Source of the DNA: Bdellovibrio bacteriovorus | GTDB taxonomy: Bacteria; Bdellovibrionota; Bdellovibrionia; Bdellovibrionales; Bdellovibrionaceae | DNA length: 64,000 bases | Reading direction: 5' to 3' | NCBI RefSeq assembly: GCF_001592735.1 | Contig: NZ_LUKE01000006.1 | Span: 62,001 to 126,000, forward strand | Part shown: positions 8,782 to 15,653 of the stretch, one piece after another | Numbering within the stretch: the stretch's first letter is position 1 | Layout of the letters: every line of letters begins with the position of its first letter | Program-made: the position numbers and the translations under genes | The notes under the pieces: generated by a model | The model's database searches: none | What the model was told of the DNA's origin: nothing | The model's input: only the letters and a program-made list of their open reading frames with translations

Positions 8782-8877
8782 ATGGCAGTTAAAGGAAAAT
8801 CAAAAAAAGGTATCCGCCACAGAATGAAGCGCATCTCTAAAAAGAAGCGCATGTACCGCGCAAAAATCCGTAAGTAA
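8782..8877 (+). CDS. 31-residue basic protein, bS22/AURKAIP1-like ribosomal protein candidate
   Basis: ATG at 8782 follows AGGAGAAC, and the frame ends with TAA at 8875-8877. The 31-residue product is dominated by Lys and Arg (18 of 31 residues) with the C-terminal text MKRISKKKRMYRAKIRK. This strongly recalls the small AURKAIP1/COX24-type proteins, such as mycobacterial bS22, which insert into the small ribosomal subunit. That assignment rests on remembered resemblance, not an alignment. The strong ribosome-binding site, position 10 bp after tex and strong terminator directly downstream support a real gene. It could instead be another short ribosome- or RNA-binding peptide. Confidence 0.7.
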   Translation: MAVKGKSKKGIRHRMKRISKKKRMYRAKIRK

Positions 8878-8924
8878 TTTTTTGACAGCGTCTTAACAAG
8901 CGCTCTTCAAAATATTCAGGAATC

Positions 8925-8960
8925 AAAAACCCTTCTTCGCAAGAGAAGGGTTTTTTGTTT
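8925..8960 (+). terminator. Rho-independent terminator after tex and the small basic gene
   Basis: Perfect 12-bp stem (AAAAACCCTTCT at 8925-8936 with AGAAGGGTTTTT at 8944-8955), 7-nt loop, and a T-rich 3' run. Confidence 0.85.
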
Positions 8961-9064
8961 TGGGAGCTCGAAGTTTATGTAAAAACATAATTATATTTAG
9001 ACTAAAGTCTGATCAGTTTAATTCTAGACTGCCTCGCTGACTATAAAGTTCCGATACTCATGTT

Positions 9065-9934
9065 ATGAAGAAGTACGTTTCAATTATTTTTATCGTCGTT
9101 GCTGGCTTATTAACTCTTAACTGCCAGGAAGCCAAAAAAGCGGCCGTTGTTGATATCGGATCGCAAACGCCGGATGGGCCCACAGTTGTGACCGAAGTTG
9201 AAGGCGTTACCGCGGGTTCTCCGTTATTTGTTAAAGTTGGATTAGCCTGGGAGACGGATACTTCTGGCAAATATACTTTTTCCTCGCCATGTTTTTTTCC
9301 TCCTGGGTCGGTGGTAGGGGATGAAAAAGATTGTACCTTTACTGTCCCTGAAGCGAAGCTTTTTTACAGCCGTGTGAACTTCAGGATGGGGTCGCTGGAT
9401 CCTGTAAATTGCGGCAGGATCGTTTTTGAGCCGTATTATTTTCAACGATCTAATAGAAAGATTGCTAATGCATTCGATCCATCCTTAACGGAAATCGATT
9501 GTGCCACGAACCCCACAAATCCTAAGGCTTCTGGATGTTGGGGAGGAGCTGCGCCGATTCTTCTTGGGGCAGAATGGCCTCTATCAACTGCAAAATATTT
9601 CTTTCCGACTATGGGGAATCAGAACGACTACGTTATTGATTCGTCTAACACTGTTAGGCATTTGGGCACCGGCGTAAATTGGATGATTACCAATGATTTA
9701 ACTGACAGAGTGACGGGATACCAAGCCACCGCGAATGCGGATCCGACAAAACCAACTATCGTCGGCGCTAATGAAAGACTGCCTAACCAGTTTAAAGACT
9801 ATTTCGTTAGCTGTGTGGACATATGGGGCGAGTCCCAGTACAAGATGAGGCTTATAATCTCTGACGAGAATACAGTAAATTCAGTCAACGGGTCTGTCTT
9901 GGACACCTATACTGATTGGGACAATTCTCCCTAG
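9065..9934 (+). CDS. Hypothetical exported protein, probable lipoprotein
   Basis: 289 residues. The N terminus MKK followed by a hydrophobic core (residues 4-18) and LTLNC with Cys20 resembles a lipoprotein signal; Asn at -1 is atypical of the lipobox, so simple secretion is also possible. The mature part contains several Cys residues and aromatic-rich stretches and looks extracytoplasmic. No known domain is recognised. It is a single gene between a strong terminator and an inverted repeat at 9941. Confidence 0.75.
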   Translation: MKKYVSIIFIVVAGLLTLNCQEAKKAAVVDIGSQTPDGPTVVTEVEGVTAGSPLFVKVGLAWETDTSGKYTFSSPCFFPPGSVVGDEKDCTFTVPEAKLFYSRVNFRMGSLDPVNCGRIVFEPYYFQRSNRKIANAFDPSLTEIDCATNPTNPKASGCWGGAAPILLGAEWPLSTAKYFFPTMGNQNDYVIDSSNTVRHLGTGVNWMITNDLTDRVTGYQATANADPTKPTIVGANERLPNQFKDYFVSCVDIWGESQYKMRLIISDENTVNSVNGSVLDTYTDWDNSP

Positions 9935-9940
9935 ACTTAG

Positions 9941-9961
9941 AGGTATTACGGCGTAATACCT
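9941..9961. repeat. Inverted repeat between genes
   Basis: AGGTATTAC (9941-9949) and GTAATACCT (9953-9961) form a perfect 9-bp inverted repeat with a 3-nt loop. It sits 6 bp after the preceding stop codon and 85 bp before tldD. No T tract follows, so it may be a weak terminator or an operator. Confidence 0.5.
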
Positions 9962-10046
9962 TGCCGTATTTGTACTGGATCTTGGCGAATTTTCTTTTAG
10001 GGGCGCGGGTTTTAGGGCTATTCTGCTTTGAACCAGGAGGCTCCTC

Positions 10047-11435
10047 ATGATCGTGCAACCTCATATTCTGACTAAGGCTCTGGATGCGGCTTTGAGCACC
10101 GGCGCAGATTTCGCCGATATTTTTCTTGAAGACACTTATTCCTCTCAATTAACAGTTTTAAATGCGAAACCGGAACAGGCCATTGTTGGTCAACTTTATG
10201 GCGCGGGCATTCGTTTATTCTTCGGTCACGAAATCGTTTACGTCACGACCAATGATCTTTCGGAGGCAGGCTTAGTTAAAGCGGCCTTAAATGCAGCGCA
10301 AAGCCGGGGCCAAGGAAATCCCAAAAAGACCATGCCACTGATGCAAGTGCCATTTGATTCGATTCACACCTTTGGTGAAAAACCTTGGGAGATGGATCGT
10401 GCGCGCAAATTCCGTTGGTTGAATTCTTTGGACACTGTTTCGCGGGCGCGCAGTTCGCATGTCACGCAAGTCGAATCGGGTCTAAATGAAAAATTCCAAC
10501 GTGTGCAAATCGCGAACTCAAAAGGAGTGATGGCTTACGATGAGCGTGCCTACACTCGCTTGCGTTCCGAAGTCTACGTTGAAAAAGATGGAATGAAAGA
10601 AAGCTTCTATGATGACGAAGGTCACATGGGAACTTCTGAAATTTATGATCAAGTGAATATCAATAAAATCGCCGAAGAAAATGTTGATAAAGCGTTGATG
10701 CTGATGACGGCCCAGTATGCGCCAGCGCAAGAAATGCCCGTTGTGATTGACAATGCTTTCGGCGGAGTGATCTTCCATGAGGCTTGTGGGCACGGCTTAG
10801 AAACCACAAGCGTTGCCAAAGACGCTTCGGTCTTCTGTGGTAAGATGGGGCAAAAGATCGCTCACGAAAGTGTCACCGCGATCGATGACGGAACCATCGC
10901 GAATGGCTGGGGTTCGCTCAGCATGGACGACGAAGGAAATAAGACCAAAAAGACGACATTGATTGAAAACGGTGTTTTAAAATCTTATATCGTCGATGAG
11001 ATGGGTTCACGCCAAACCGGCTATGAAATCACGGGCAGTGGGCGTCGTCAGTCGTATAAATATGCGCCGGCTTCTCGTATGCGCAATACCTATATTGCTG
11101 CGGGCAAGGATAAGTTTGAAGACATGATCCGCGACGTAGATTACGGACTTTATGCAAAAAAAATGGGTGGCGGCTCAGTAAATCCGGGAACGGGTGATTA
11201 CAACTTCAAAGTCGTTGAAGGGTATATCATCCGCAATGGCCGTATCGAAGAACCAGTTAAAGGCGCGTGCTTGATTGGTCGGGGCATCGACACTCTTGGA
11301 AAAATCACCAAAGTTTCTGACGATCTCAAATTGGCCCGCGGCATGTGCGGCTCTGTCAGCGGAAGTATTCCAGCGGCGGTTGGACAGCCGCAAATTTTAG
11401 TTTCAAGCCTTATGGTCGGCGGGAGAGCGAAATAA
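10047..11435 (+). CDS. tldD: TldD-family metalloprotease subunit
   Basis: 462 residues. TldD is the catalytic zinc-protease half of the cytosolic TldD/TldE heterodimer, which degrades unfolded peptides and in some bacteria processes ribosomally made peptides. The zinc motif HExxxH is present as HEACGH at residues 244-249, with a downstream Cys/Gly-rich C-terminal region containing GACLIGRG. The ATG follows AGGAGGCTCCTC. Its TAA overlaps the ATG of the next gene by one base (TAATG), so subunit production is probably coupled. No RiPP precursor or modification enzyme is visible nearby, which favours the general proteolytic role. Confidence 0.93.
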   Translation: MIVQPHILTKALDAALSTGADFADIFLEDTYSSQLTVLNAKPEQAIVGQLYGAGIRLFFGHEIVYVTTNDLSEAGLVKAALNAAQSRGQGNPKKTMPLMQVPFDSIHTFGEKPWEMDRARKFRWLNSLDTVSRARSSHVTQVESGLNEKFQRVQIANSKGVMAYDERAYTRLRSEVYVEKDGMKESFYDDEGHMGTSEIYDQVNINKIAEENVDKALMLMTAQYAPAQEMPVVIDNAFGGVIFHEACGHGLETTSVAKDASVFCGKMGQKIAHESVTAIDDGTIANGWGSLSMDDEGNKTKKTTLIENGVLKSYIVDEMGSRQTGYEITGSGRRQSYKYAPASRMRNTYIAAGKDKFEDMIRDVDYGLYAKKMGGGSVNPGTGDYNFKVVEGYIIRNGRIEEPVKGACLIGRGIDTLGKITKVSDDLKLARGMCGSVSGSIPAAVGQPQILVSSLMVGGRAK

Positions 11436-12778
11436 TGGATGCGATTAAAGAAAACTTCCAAAAAATTGTTTCTGAAGCCAAAAAAGATGGTGTGCGAGTA
11501 GAGCTTCTCATTGCCGGTGGAGAAAATATCTCTATTGGCTATCAAAAACGAAAGCTCGATTCTTTTGAATCGACGCAGTCGCAAGTCGCCGGATTTCGCG
11601 TCATTGATGGGGCGAACCAAGGTTATGCTTACACCGAAAATCTTTCTGACGAGTCTTTGCTTCGGGCTTATAAAGAAGCTTTTAACAACGCTAAGACGGT
11701 GGAGAGTAAAACAAAATTTGAAATCCCTTTGACTAAGCCAGGACAAAAGATTCAAGCCTTGGATGTGAACAGTGCGGAAGACATTCCGATGGATGAAAAA
11801 TTGGCCGTGGCCCAAAAACTTGAAGAGTATTGTCTTGATGCAGATAAACGCATTCAGGCCGTGCCCTATTCGGGGTTTGATCAGTCGACCAGCTTTAAGC
11901 GTATTTTAAATTCAGAAGGCTTAGATCAAGAATTTAAACAAAGCTATTATACAGGATATAGCTATGCTTTGGCGAAAGACGGCGAGTCTTCCAAAATGGA
12001 CGGCGAAGGATTTTTTGCTCGTCGTTTTAAAGACATTGATGTGAAAGAAGTGACTCAAACAAGTGTAGAGAAAGCGATTTCGCGCTTAGGAGCGGTAAAA
12101 CCAGAAACAGGTCATTTCCCCGTGGTGATTGATCGCACTCAGTTCCCTATGGTCATTGCCATGTTCCGCGCTTACTTGTCGGCACAAGAAGTTGACGAAG
12201 GAAAATCTTTGTTCGAGGGGAAATTGGGACAGAAAGTCGCCAGCGATAAGTTCACTTTGATTGATGATCCCTTTGAAACTCGTGGAAGTGCGGTTCGTCC
12301 GTTTGACGACGAGGGTTCTCCGACTCAAAAAACGGTTTTATTTGAAAACGGAGTTCTTAAGAATTTTCTAACAAATATCGAGTACTCGAAGAAAATGAAT
12401 CTGCCACACACTTCAAGTGCGGCTCGTAGCCCGGCTTCTCCGATGGGAATTGGCGCGACGAATTTAGTGGTAGCTAAAGGAACAAAGTCTTTAGAAGATC
12501 TTTTAAAAAAGTATCCAAAAGTGATCCACATGACCGAGTTCTCGGGTGGTTTGCATGCGGGCTATAAAGATACAACGGGTGATATTTCAATGCCGGCAGA
12601 AGGTTTTTTATATGAAAATGGCAAGAAGGTCGCAGCCATTGATCAGTTTGTGATGTCCGGAAATGTGTTGGACCTTTTAAGGGATATTGAAGAGCTTAGC
12701 AATGAATACAACCGTGAGGGGTCATCGACGATCTGTCCAGATGTGTTGGTTAAATCGATGAGTTTCGCCGGAAAATAA
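11435..12778 (+). CDS. tldE: TldE/PmbA-family protease subunit
   Basis: 447 residues, partner of TldD. The ATG at 11435 overlaps the tldD stop (TAATG); a longer in-frame start at 11345 would lie deep within tldD and is unlikely. The sequence has the PmbA/TldE fold signatures (FRVIDGANQGYAYTENL near the N terminus, FDDEGSPTQKT in the middle) and lacks the HExxxH zinc motif, as expected for the non-catalytic subunit. The C terminus keeps the family pattern with MSFAGK. A strong terminator follows 21 bp later. Confidence 0.93.
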   Translation: MDAIKENFQKIVSEAKKDGVRVELLIAGGENISIGYQKRKLDSFESTQSQVAGFRVIDGANQGYAYTENLSDESLLRAYKEAFNNAKTVESKTKFEIPLTKPGQKIQALDVNSAEDIPMDEKLAVAQKLEEYCLDADKRIQAVPYSGFDQSTSFKRILNSEGLDQEFKQSYYTGYSYALAKDGESSKMDGEGFFARRFKDIDVKEVTQTSVEKAISRLGAVKPETGHFPVVIDRTQFPMVIAMFRAYLSAQEVDEGKSLFEGKLGQKVASDKFTLIDDPFETRGSAVRPFDDEGSPTQKTVLFENGVLKNFLTNIEYSKKMNLPHTSSAARSPASPMGIGATNLVVAKGTKSLEDLLKKYPKVIHMTEFSGGLHAGYKDTTGDISMPAEGFLYENGKKVAAIDQFVMSGNVLDLLRDIEELSNEYNREGSSTICPDVLVKSMSFAGK

Positions 12779-12799
12779 AAGATAAGAAAATGAAAAAGC

Positions 12800-12835
12800 A
12801 AAGACCGAAGGCATCTTATCCTTCGGTCTTTTTTT
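12800..12835. terminator. Bidirectional Rho-independent terminator
   Basis: Stem AAAGACCGAAGG (12800-12811) with CCTTCGGTCTTT (12820-12831), followed by more T on the plus strand. It sits between the convergent tldE and repeat-lipoprotein genes and could serve both. Confidence 0.85.
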
Positions 12836-12852
12836 ACTTTAAAATCTAATTC

Positions 12853-13890
12853 TTAGTGTTGACCCAAAGATCCCAAAAGAAGTTGTAGGAATCCCGCCAT
12901 ACCTTGAGTTTGGCCTAAGCCCAATCCCAAGTTAGGAAGAGCGCCGGTTTGACCTTGAGTCAAACTGCCAAGCAAAGTCGTGATCAAGTTTGTGTTCAAA
13001 CCTTGGTTGCCTCCTAAGTTGCCCAAACCTAGGTTGGCACCGGAAGTGAATGATCCCAGAAGTGTTTGAATAAGATTGGCGTTCAAACCACCCGACAAGC
13101 CCGGGATGGTGATGCCACCGATACCCGTTACTGATCCGGAGCCGATGGAACTCAAGATGCTTGAAAGTAAGTTTGAATTCATACCTGGGATTTGGATACC
13201 TCCAACACCGGTCACGGCACCTGATGAAATGGCCGAGATGATGGAAGACAATCCACCAGAGCCCAGGCCTGTGCCTCCCAAGTTACCAAGAAGAAGCCCC
13301 ATCAAGTTTCCAGAGGCTGTCGGCAAACCATTTGTCGGAATCCCCGCGATCGGAAGATTTTGGAAAAGAGATCCGGAAAGAAGAGATACTAAGTCTGTAG
13401 GAAGTGCTCCGCCAGTCACATTGCCTAATCCGGTTGAGCCCAAGATCGAAGTCAATGAACCGTTACCAATCAAACCCATCAACGAGCTGATTTGTGATGT
13501 TGGCAAACCTAGGTTGCCAACGCCTTGGGAAGCGCCACCGATAAGAACTGGCAGAATCGCGCTAATGTCGTTAGATCCCATTAAGCCCGCGCCAAGAACT
13601 GATGAATTTGCAAATCCCATGATAGTAGAGATTTGTGAAAGATCTAAATTCAATGCTGGAAGATTTAAGTTCATTTGAACTTTTGTTCTTGCAGTTGATG
13701 AAGTCGCATTGGCTTTTAATGTTGCCTCAAGATCTGCAAGCATCTTTTGAGCTTGTGATTCTGGCTGCGCAGCAAGAGATTCATTTGTTGATGAATCGCT
13801 CTCATTAGTAGAACCCAAAGTTGCAAGCTTGTTGTTACATCCAGTTAGCATTCCGATTGTGACTAGTGCGAGAATCAAAAGTCTGTTCAT
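12853..13890 (-). CDS. Gly/Leu/Ser-rich repeat lipoprotein
   Basis: 345 residues with a lipoprotein signal: Met-Asn-Arg, a hydrophobic core and the lipobox LTGC with Cys18. Residues ~75-340 are built almost wholly of Gly, Leu, Ser, Asn, Thr and Ile. Imperfect ~35-45-residue repeats are visible, with recurring phrases such as GVGGIQIPG / GIGGITIPG, NLLSSIL / NLIQTLL / NLITTLL and GSGSVTG. There is almost no charge in this part, and Cys and Trp are absent. The pattern suggests a regular stacked surface or periplasmic structure, but I know of no named family. Ribosome-binding site AAGGAAC precedes the ATG. Confidence 0.85.
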   Translation of the reverse strand: MNRLLILALVTIGMLTGCNNKLATLGSTNESDSSTNESLAAQPESQAQKMLADLEATLKANATSSTARTKVQMNLNLPALNLDLSQISTIMGFANSSVLGAGLMGSNDISAILPVLIGGASQGVGNLGLPTSQISSLMGLIGNGSLTSILGSTGLGNVTGGALPTDLVSLLSGSLFQNLPIAGIPTNGLPTASGNLMGLLLGNLGGTGLGSGGLSSIISAISSGAVTGVGGIQIPGMNSNLLSSILSSIGSGSVTGIGGITIPGLSGGLNANLIQTLLGSFTSGANLGLGNLGGNQGLNTNLITTLLGSLTQGQTGALPNLGLGLGQTQGMAGFLQLLLGSLGQH

Positions 13891-13946
13891 GGTGTGTTCC
13901 TTTCGTTAAGTACACATTCAGGTTAGGACCAAAGTCGGAAAATAAA

Positions 13947-13978
13947 AACACTCGAAAAAAATAAATTTTTCGAGTGTT
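13947..13978 (-). terminator. Terminator-like hairpin for the minus-strand gene at 14160
   Basis: AACACTCGAAAAA (13947-13959) pairs perfectly with TTTTTCGAGTGTT (13966-13978). On the minus strand it is followed by TTTATTTT. It lies ~180 bp after the stop of the hydrophilic gene and just upstream of the repeat-lipoprotein gene. Confidence 0.6.
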
Positions 13979-14031
13979 GAATGTGCTGACGGTTTTTTAA
14001 AAATCATTGAACAAACTTTGAACAGTAACTT

Positions 14032-14052
14032 AGACATTACATAAGAATGTCT
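14032..14052. repeat. Short inverted repeat in intergenic region
   Basis: AGACATT (14032-14038) and AATGTCT (14046-14052), 7-nt spacer, lie upstream of the repeat-lipoprotein gene. Possible operator; nothing else is recognisable in the 13891-14159 intergenic stretch apart from the hairpin at 13947. Confidence 0.3.
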
Positions 14053-14159
14053 GAGTGCTTAACACTTCTGTTTTACATTCACGGTTTTTCCACACTTCCT
14101 AAGAAGAAAGGAAATCTCAGGATGAAGCGGCAAAAACTGCCACGGTTCATTATTATGGT

Positions 14160-14564
14160 TCACTTGCGCAAAAACGACCACCAATGACGGCGTGTTTTAG
14201 CTTCCGTATTGTGATATTTTTGCTGGGCTCCTTGCTCTGAATCCTTATTCATCACGTAATCCTTATTGTCAGAATTCTCTCCGACAGGAGGTTTTGTGAC
14301 CTGTCTTCCATGACCCCCGTCGCTATATATAGATGGCCGAAAATCATCGGAGCCATAGACTTGTTCAGGGCGATCATGGTGTTCATGGGCCAAGCGATCT
14401 TCGGTATTAAAGCGGATTTCTTCCGGGTCATTGTATTGAGCCGAGTTGGGGAGGAAGTCTTGATTGTCATCGGTGAAGTTTTCTAAGATTTTCGAGTCGT
14501 GTTCCGGATGGTGCCGACGAGTTCCACCATAGTGATTTTCTTGGGACTTAGTATTTTGTGGCAT
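14160..14564 (-). CDS. Hydrophilic His/Asp/Asn-rich small protein (hypothetical)
   Basis: 134 residues, no signal peptide, no hydrophobic segment; very rich in His, Asp, Glu, Asn, Gln and Arg, with a final aromatic/basic stretch (RRHWWSFLRK). The composition is that of a disordered, water-loving protein. An AGGAGG ribosome-binding site sits 5 bp before the ATG, which strongly supports translation. The basic Trp-containing C terminus could contact membrane or nucleic acid. No family is recognised. Confidence 0.75.
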   Translation of the reverse strand: MPQNTKSQENHYGGTRRHHPEHDSKILENFTDDNQDFLPNSAQYNDPEEIRFNTEDRLAHEHHDRPEQVYGSDDFRPSIYSDGGHGRQVTKPPVGENSDNKDYVMNKDSEQGAQQKYHNTEAKTRRHWWSFLRK

Positions 14565-14720
14565 GCAATCCTCCTAGTAATGAAAGATGCATATCTGATG
14601 CCGCAGTTAAATTTGTGTTTTCACATGAAAGCCAGGGTATTCACCCAAGCTTTCATGGCAAAGATCAAAAAAATGATTCAATGTGGGACAACCCTGGGGA
14701 TAAATGCCCGCTTTGGCGAT

Positions 14721-15536
14721 TCACTTTTTAGACGCTAAAATCGCTTGCGCAATTTCGGTAAAGCCTTCGCCGCCACGATTTTTACTAACATACGTGGGTG
14801 GATTCTTAATCTGATCCAAAAAGTTTTGAATATTGGCCACGGCAAAGCTATGAGGGAAGTACCGAAACATCGGCTCATCGTTCGGAGAGTCTCCGCTGAA
14901 GCCGCAAATCTGTTTCGCTTTTTCGGCATCAATACCAAATTCGCGGTCTAAAAATCGCAAAGTCATTGTCAGCTTGTCATAGTTTCCAAACCACCCATTG
15001 ACGTGAATCGAGCTGACTTTGGCTTGAGCTCCGTGAGATTCAAAAATCTGTACAATTTTTTTGACCTCCGAAGAGGCCAATGCCGGGACATCTTCGCAGA
15101 AGTCGATGGCCAAATCCATCAAGCGACAGAATTGATCGCTGGCCAGGTCGCAGCCGGGTACTCTCGATAAAATTTCAGACTCTAAGTTTTTGAGCTTTGC
15201 TCTGTTCTGTTTTTGAGTAGCCTCGTCAAAAAAGAAATGGCGATGCATTTTTCTATTATGATAGCGAAAATAAAATCCGCCGTTTTCGCCGACGATACCG
15301 CTAACGGGCCACATGCGGGCGATCATTTCACACCAACCCGCGGGACGTCCGGTGATCGGGACGACGTGGATTCCGTGGTCGTGCAAATTCCATAAAGCTT
15401 CGTAAGCTCCGGCCTTTAAGTGACCTTCATCGGTCAAAGTGTCGTCGATATCAGTGAACAAAAACTGCAGTGAGCTGTTGAATTCGGAAGCATTTTTCAT
15501 TCCTTTAAGATTACCGGAGGAGAGCGGTTGGACCAA
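14721..15536 (-). CDS. HAD-superfamily (IIB) phosphatase
   Basis: 271 residues as a TTG start at 15536, or 259 from the ATG at 15500; the ATG has AAAGGA too close to it, so the start is uncertain. Motif I is LFTDIDDTLTDEG with the paired nucleophile aspartates, motif II contains PITGRP, and the C-terminal motif GDSPNDEPMF supplies the metal-binding acidic residues. The large insertion between motifs II and III is the type IIB (Cof-like) cap, as in sucrose- or mannosyl-3-phosphoglycerate phosphatases. The substrate cannot be deduced. It is divergent from topA, sharing a 117-bp intergenic region. Confidence 0.85.
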   Translation of the reverse strand: MVQPLSSGNLKGMKNASEFNSSLQFLFTDIDDTLTDEGHLKAGAYEALWNLHDHGIHVVPITGRPAGWCEMIARMWPVSGIVGENGGFYFRYHNRKMHRHFFFDEATQKQNRAKLKNLESEILSRVPGCDLASDQFCRLMDLAIDFCEDVPALASSEVKKIVQIFESHGAQAKVSSIHVNGWFGNYDKLTMTLRFLDREFGIDAEKAKQICGFSGDSPNDEPMFRYFPHSFAVANIQNFLDQIKNPPTYVSKNRGGEGFTEIAQAILASKK

Positions 15537-15598
15537 GGTCTTTGGTACGGCTTGTTATAATTTAGACTTGCGCCGGAAGCCCATCGCCTTCATTTTTG

Positions 15599-15612
15599 TC
15601 TATATATATAGA
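15599..15612. promoter_or_regulatory. AT palindrome upstream of topA
   Basis: TCTATATATATAGA is a 14-bp perfect palindrome 41 bp before the topA start, in the divergent region shared with the HAD gene. A TATAAT hexamer also occurs at 15556-15561 without a well spaced -35. The palindrome could be a supercoiling-sensitive promoter element or simply AT-rich DNA. Confidence 0.3.
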
Positions 15613-15653
15613 TCGGGCTACCGGGCCCATCTGCCAGCAGCAGAGGAACACCA

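Noticed and set aside
11198-11815. ~205-codon minus-strand frame across the tldD/tldE junction
   Set aside because: It lies opposite two well supported genes and has no ribosome-binding site or domain.
10047-12778. TldD/TldE as part of a RiPP (microcin-like) cluster
   Set aside because: No precursor peptide, cyclodehydratase, radical SAM or export gene is adjacent; the pair is common as a housekeeping protease.
13076-13678. ~200-codon plus-strand frame opposite the repeat lipoprotein
   Set aside because: The Pro/Glu-rich sequence mirrors the repetitive codons of the lipoprotein; no start signal and no recognisable domain.
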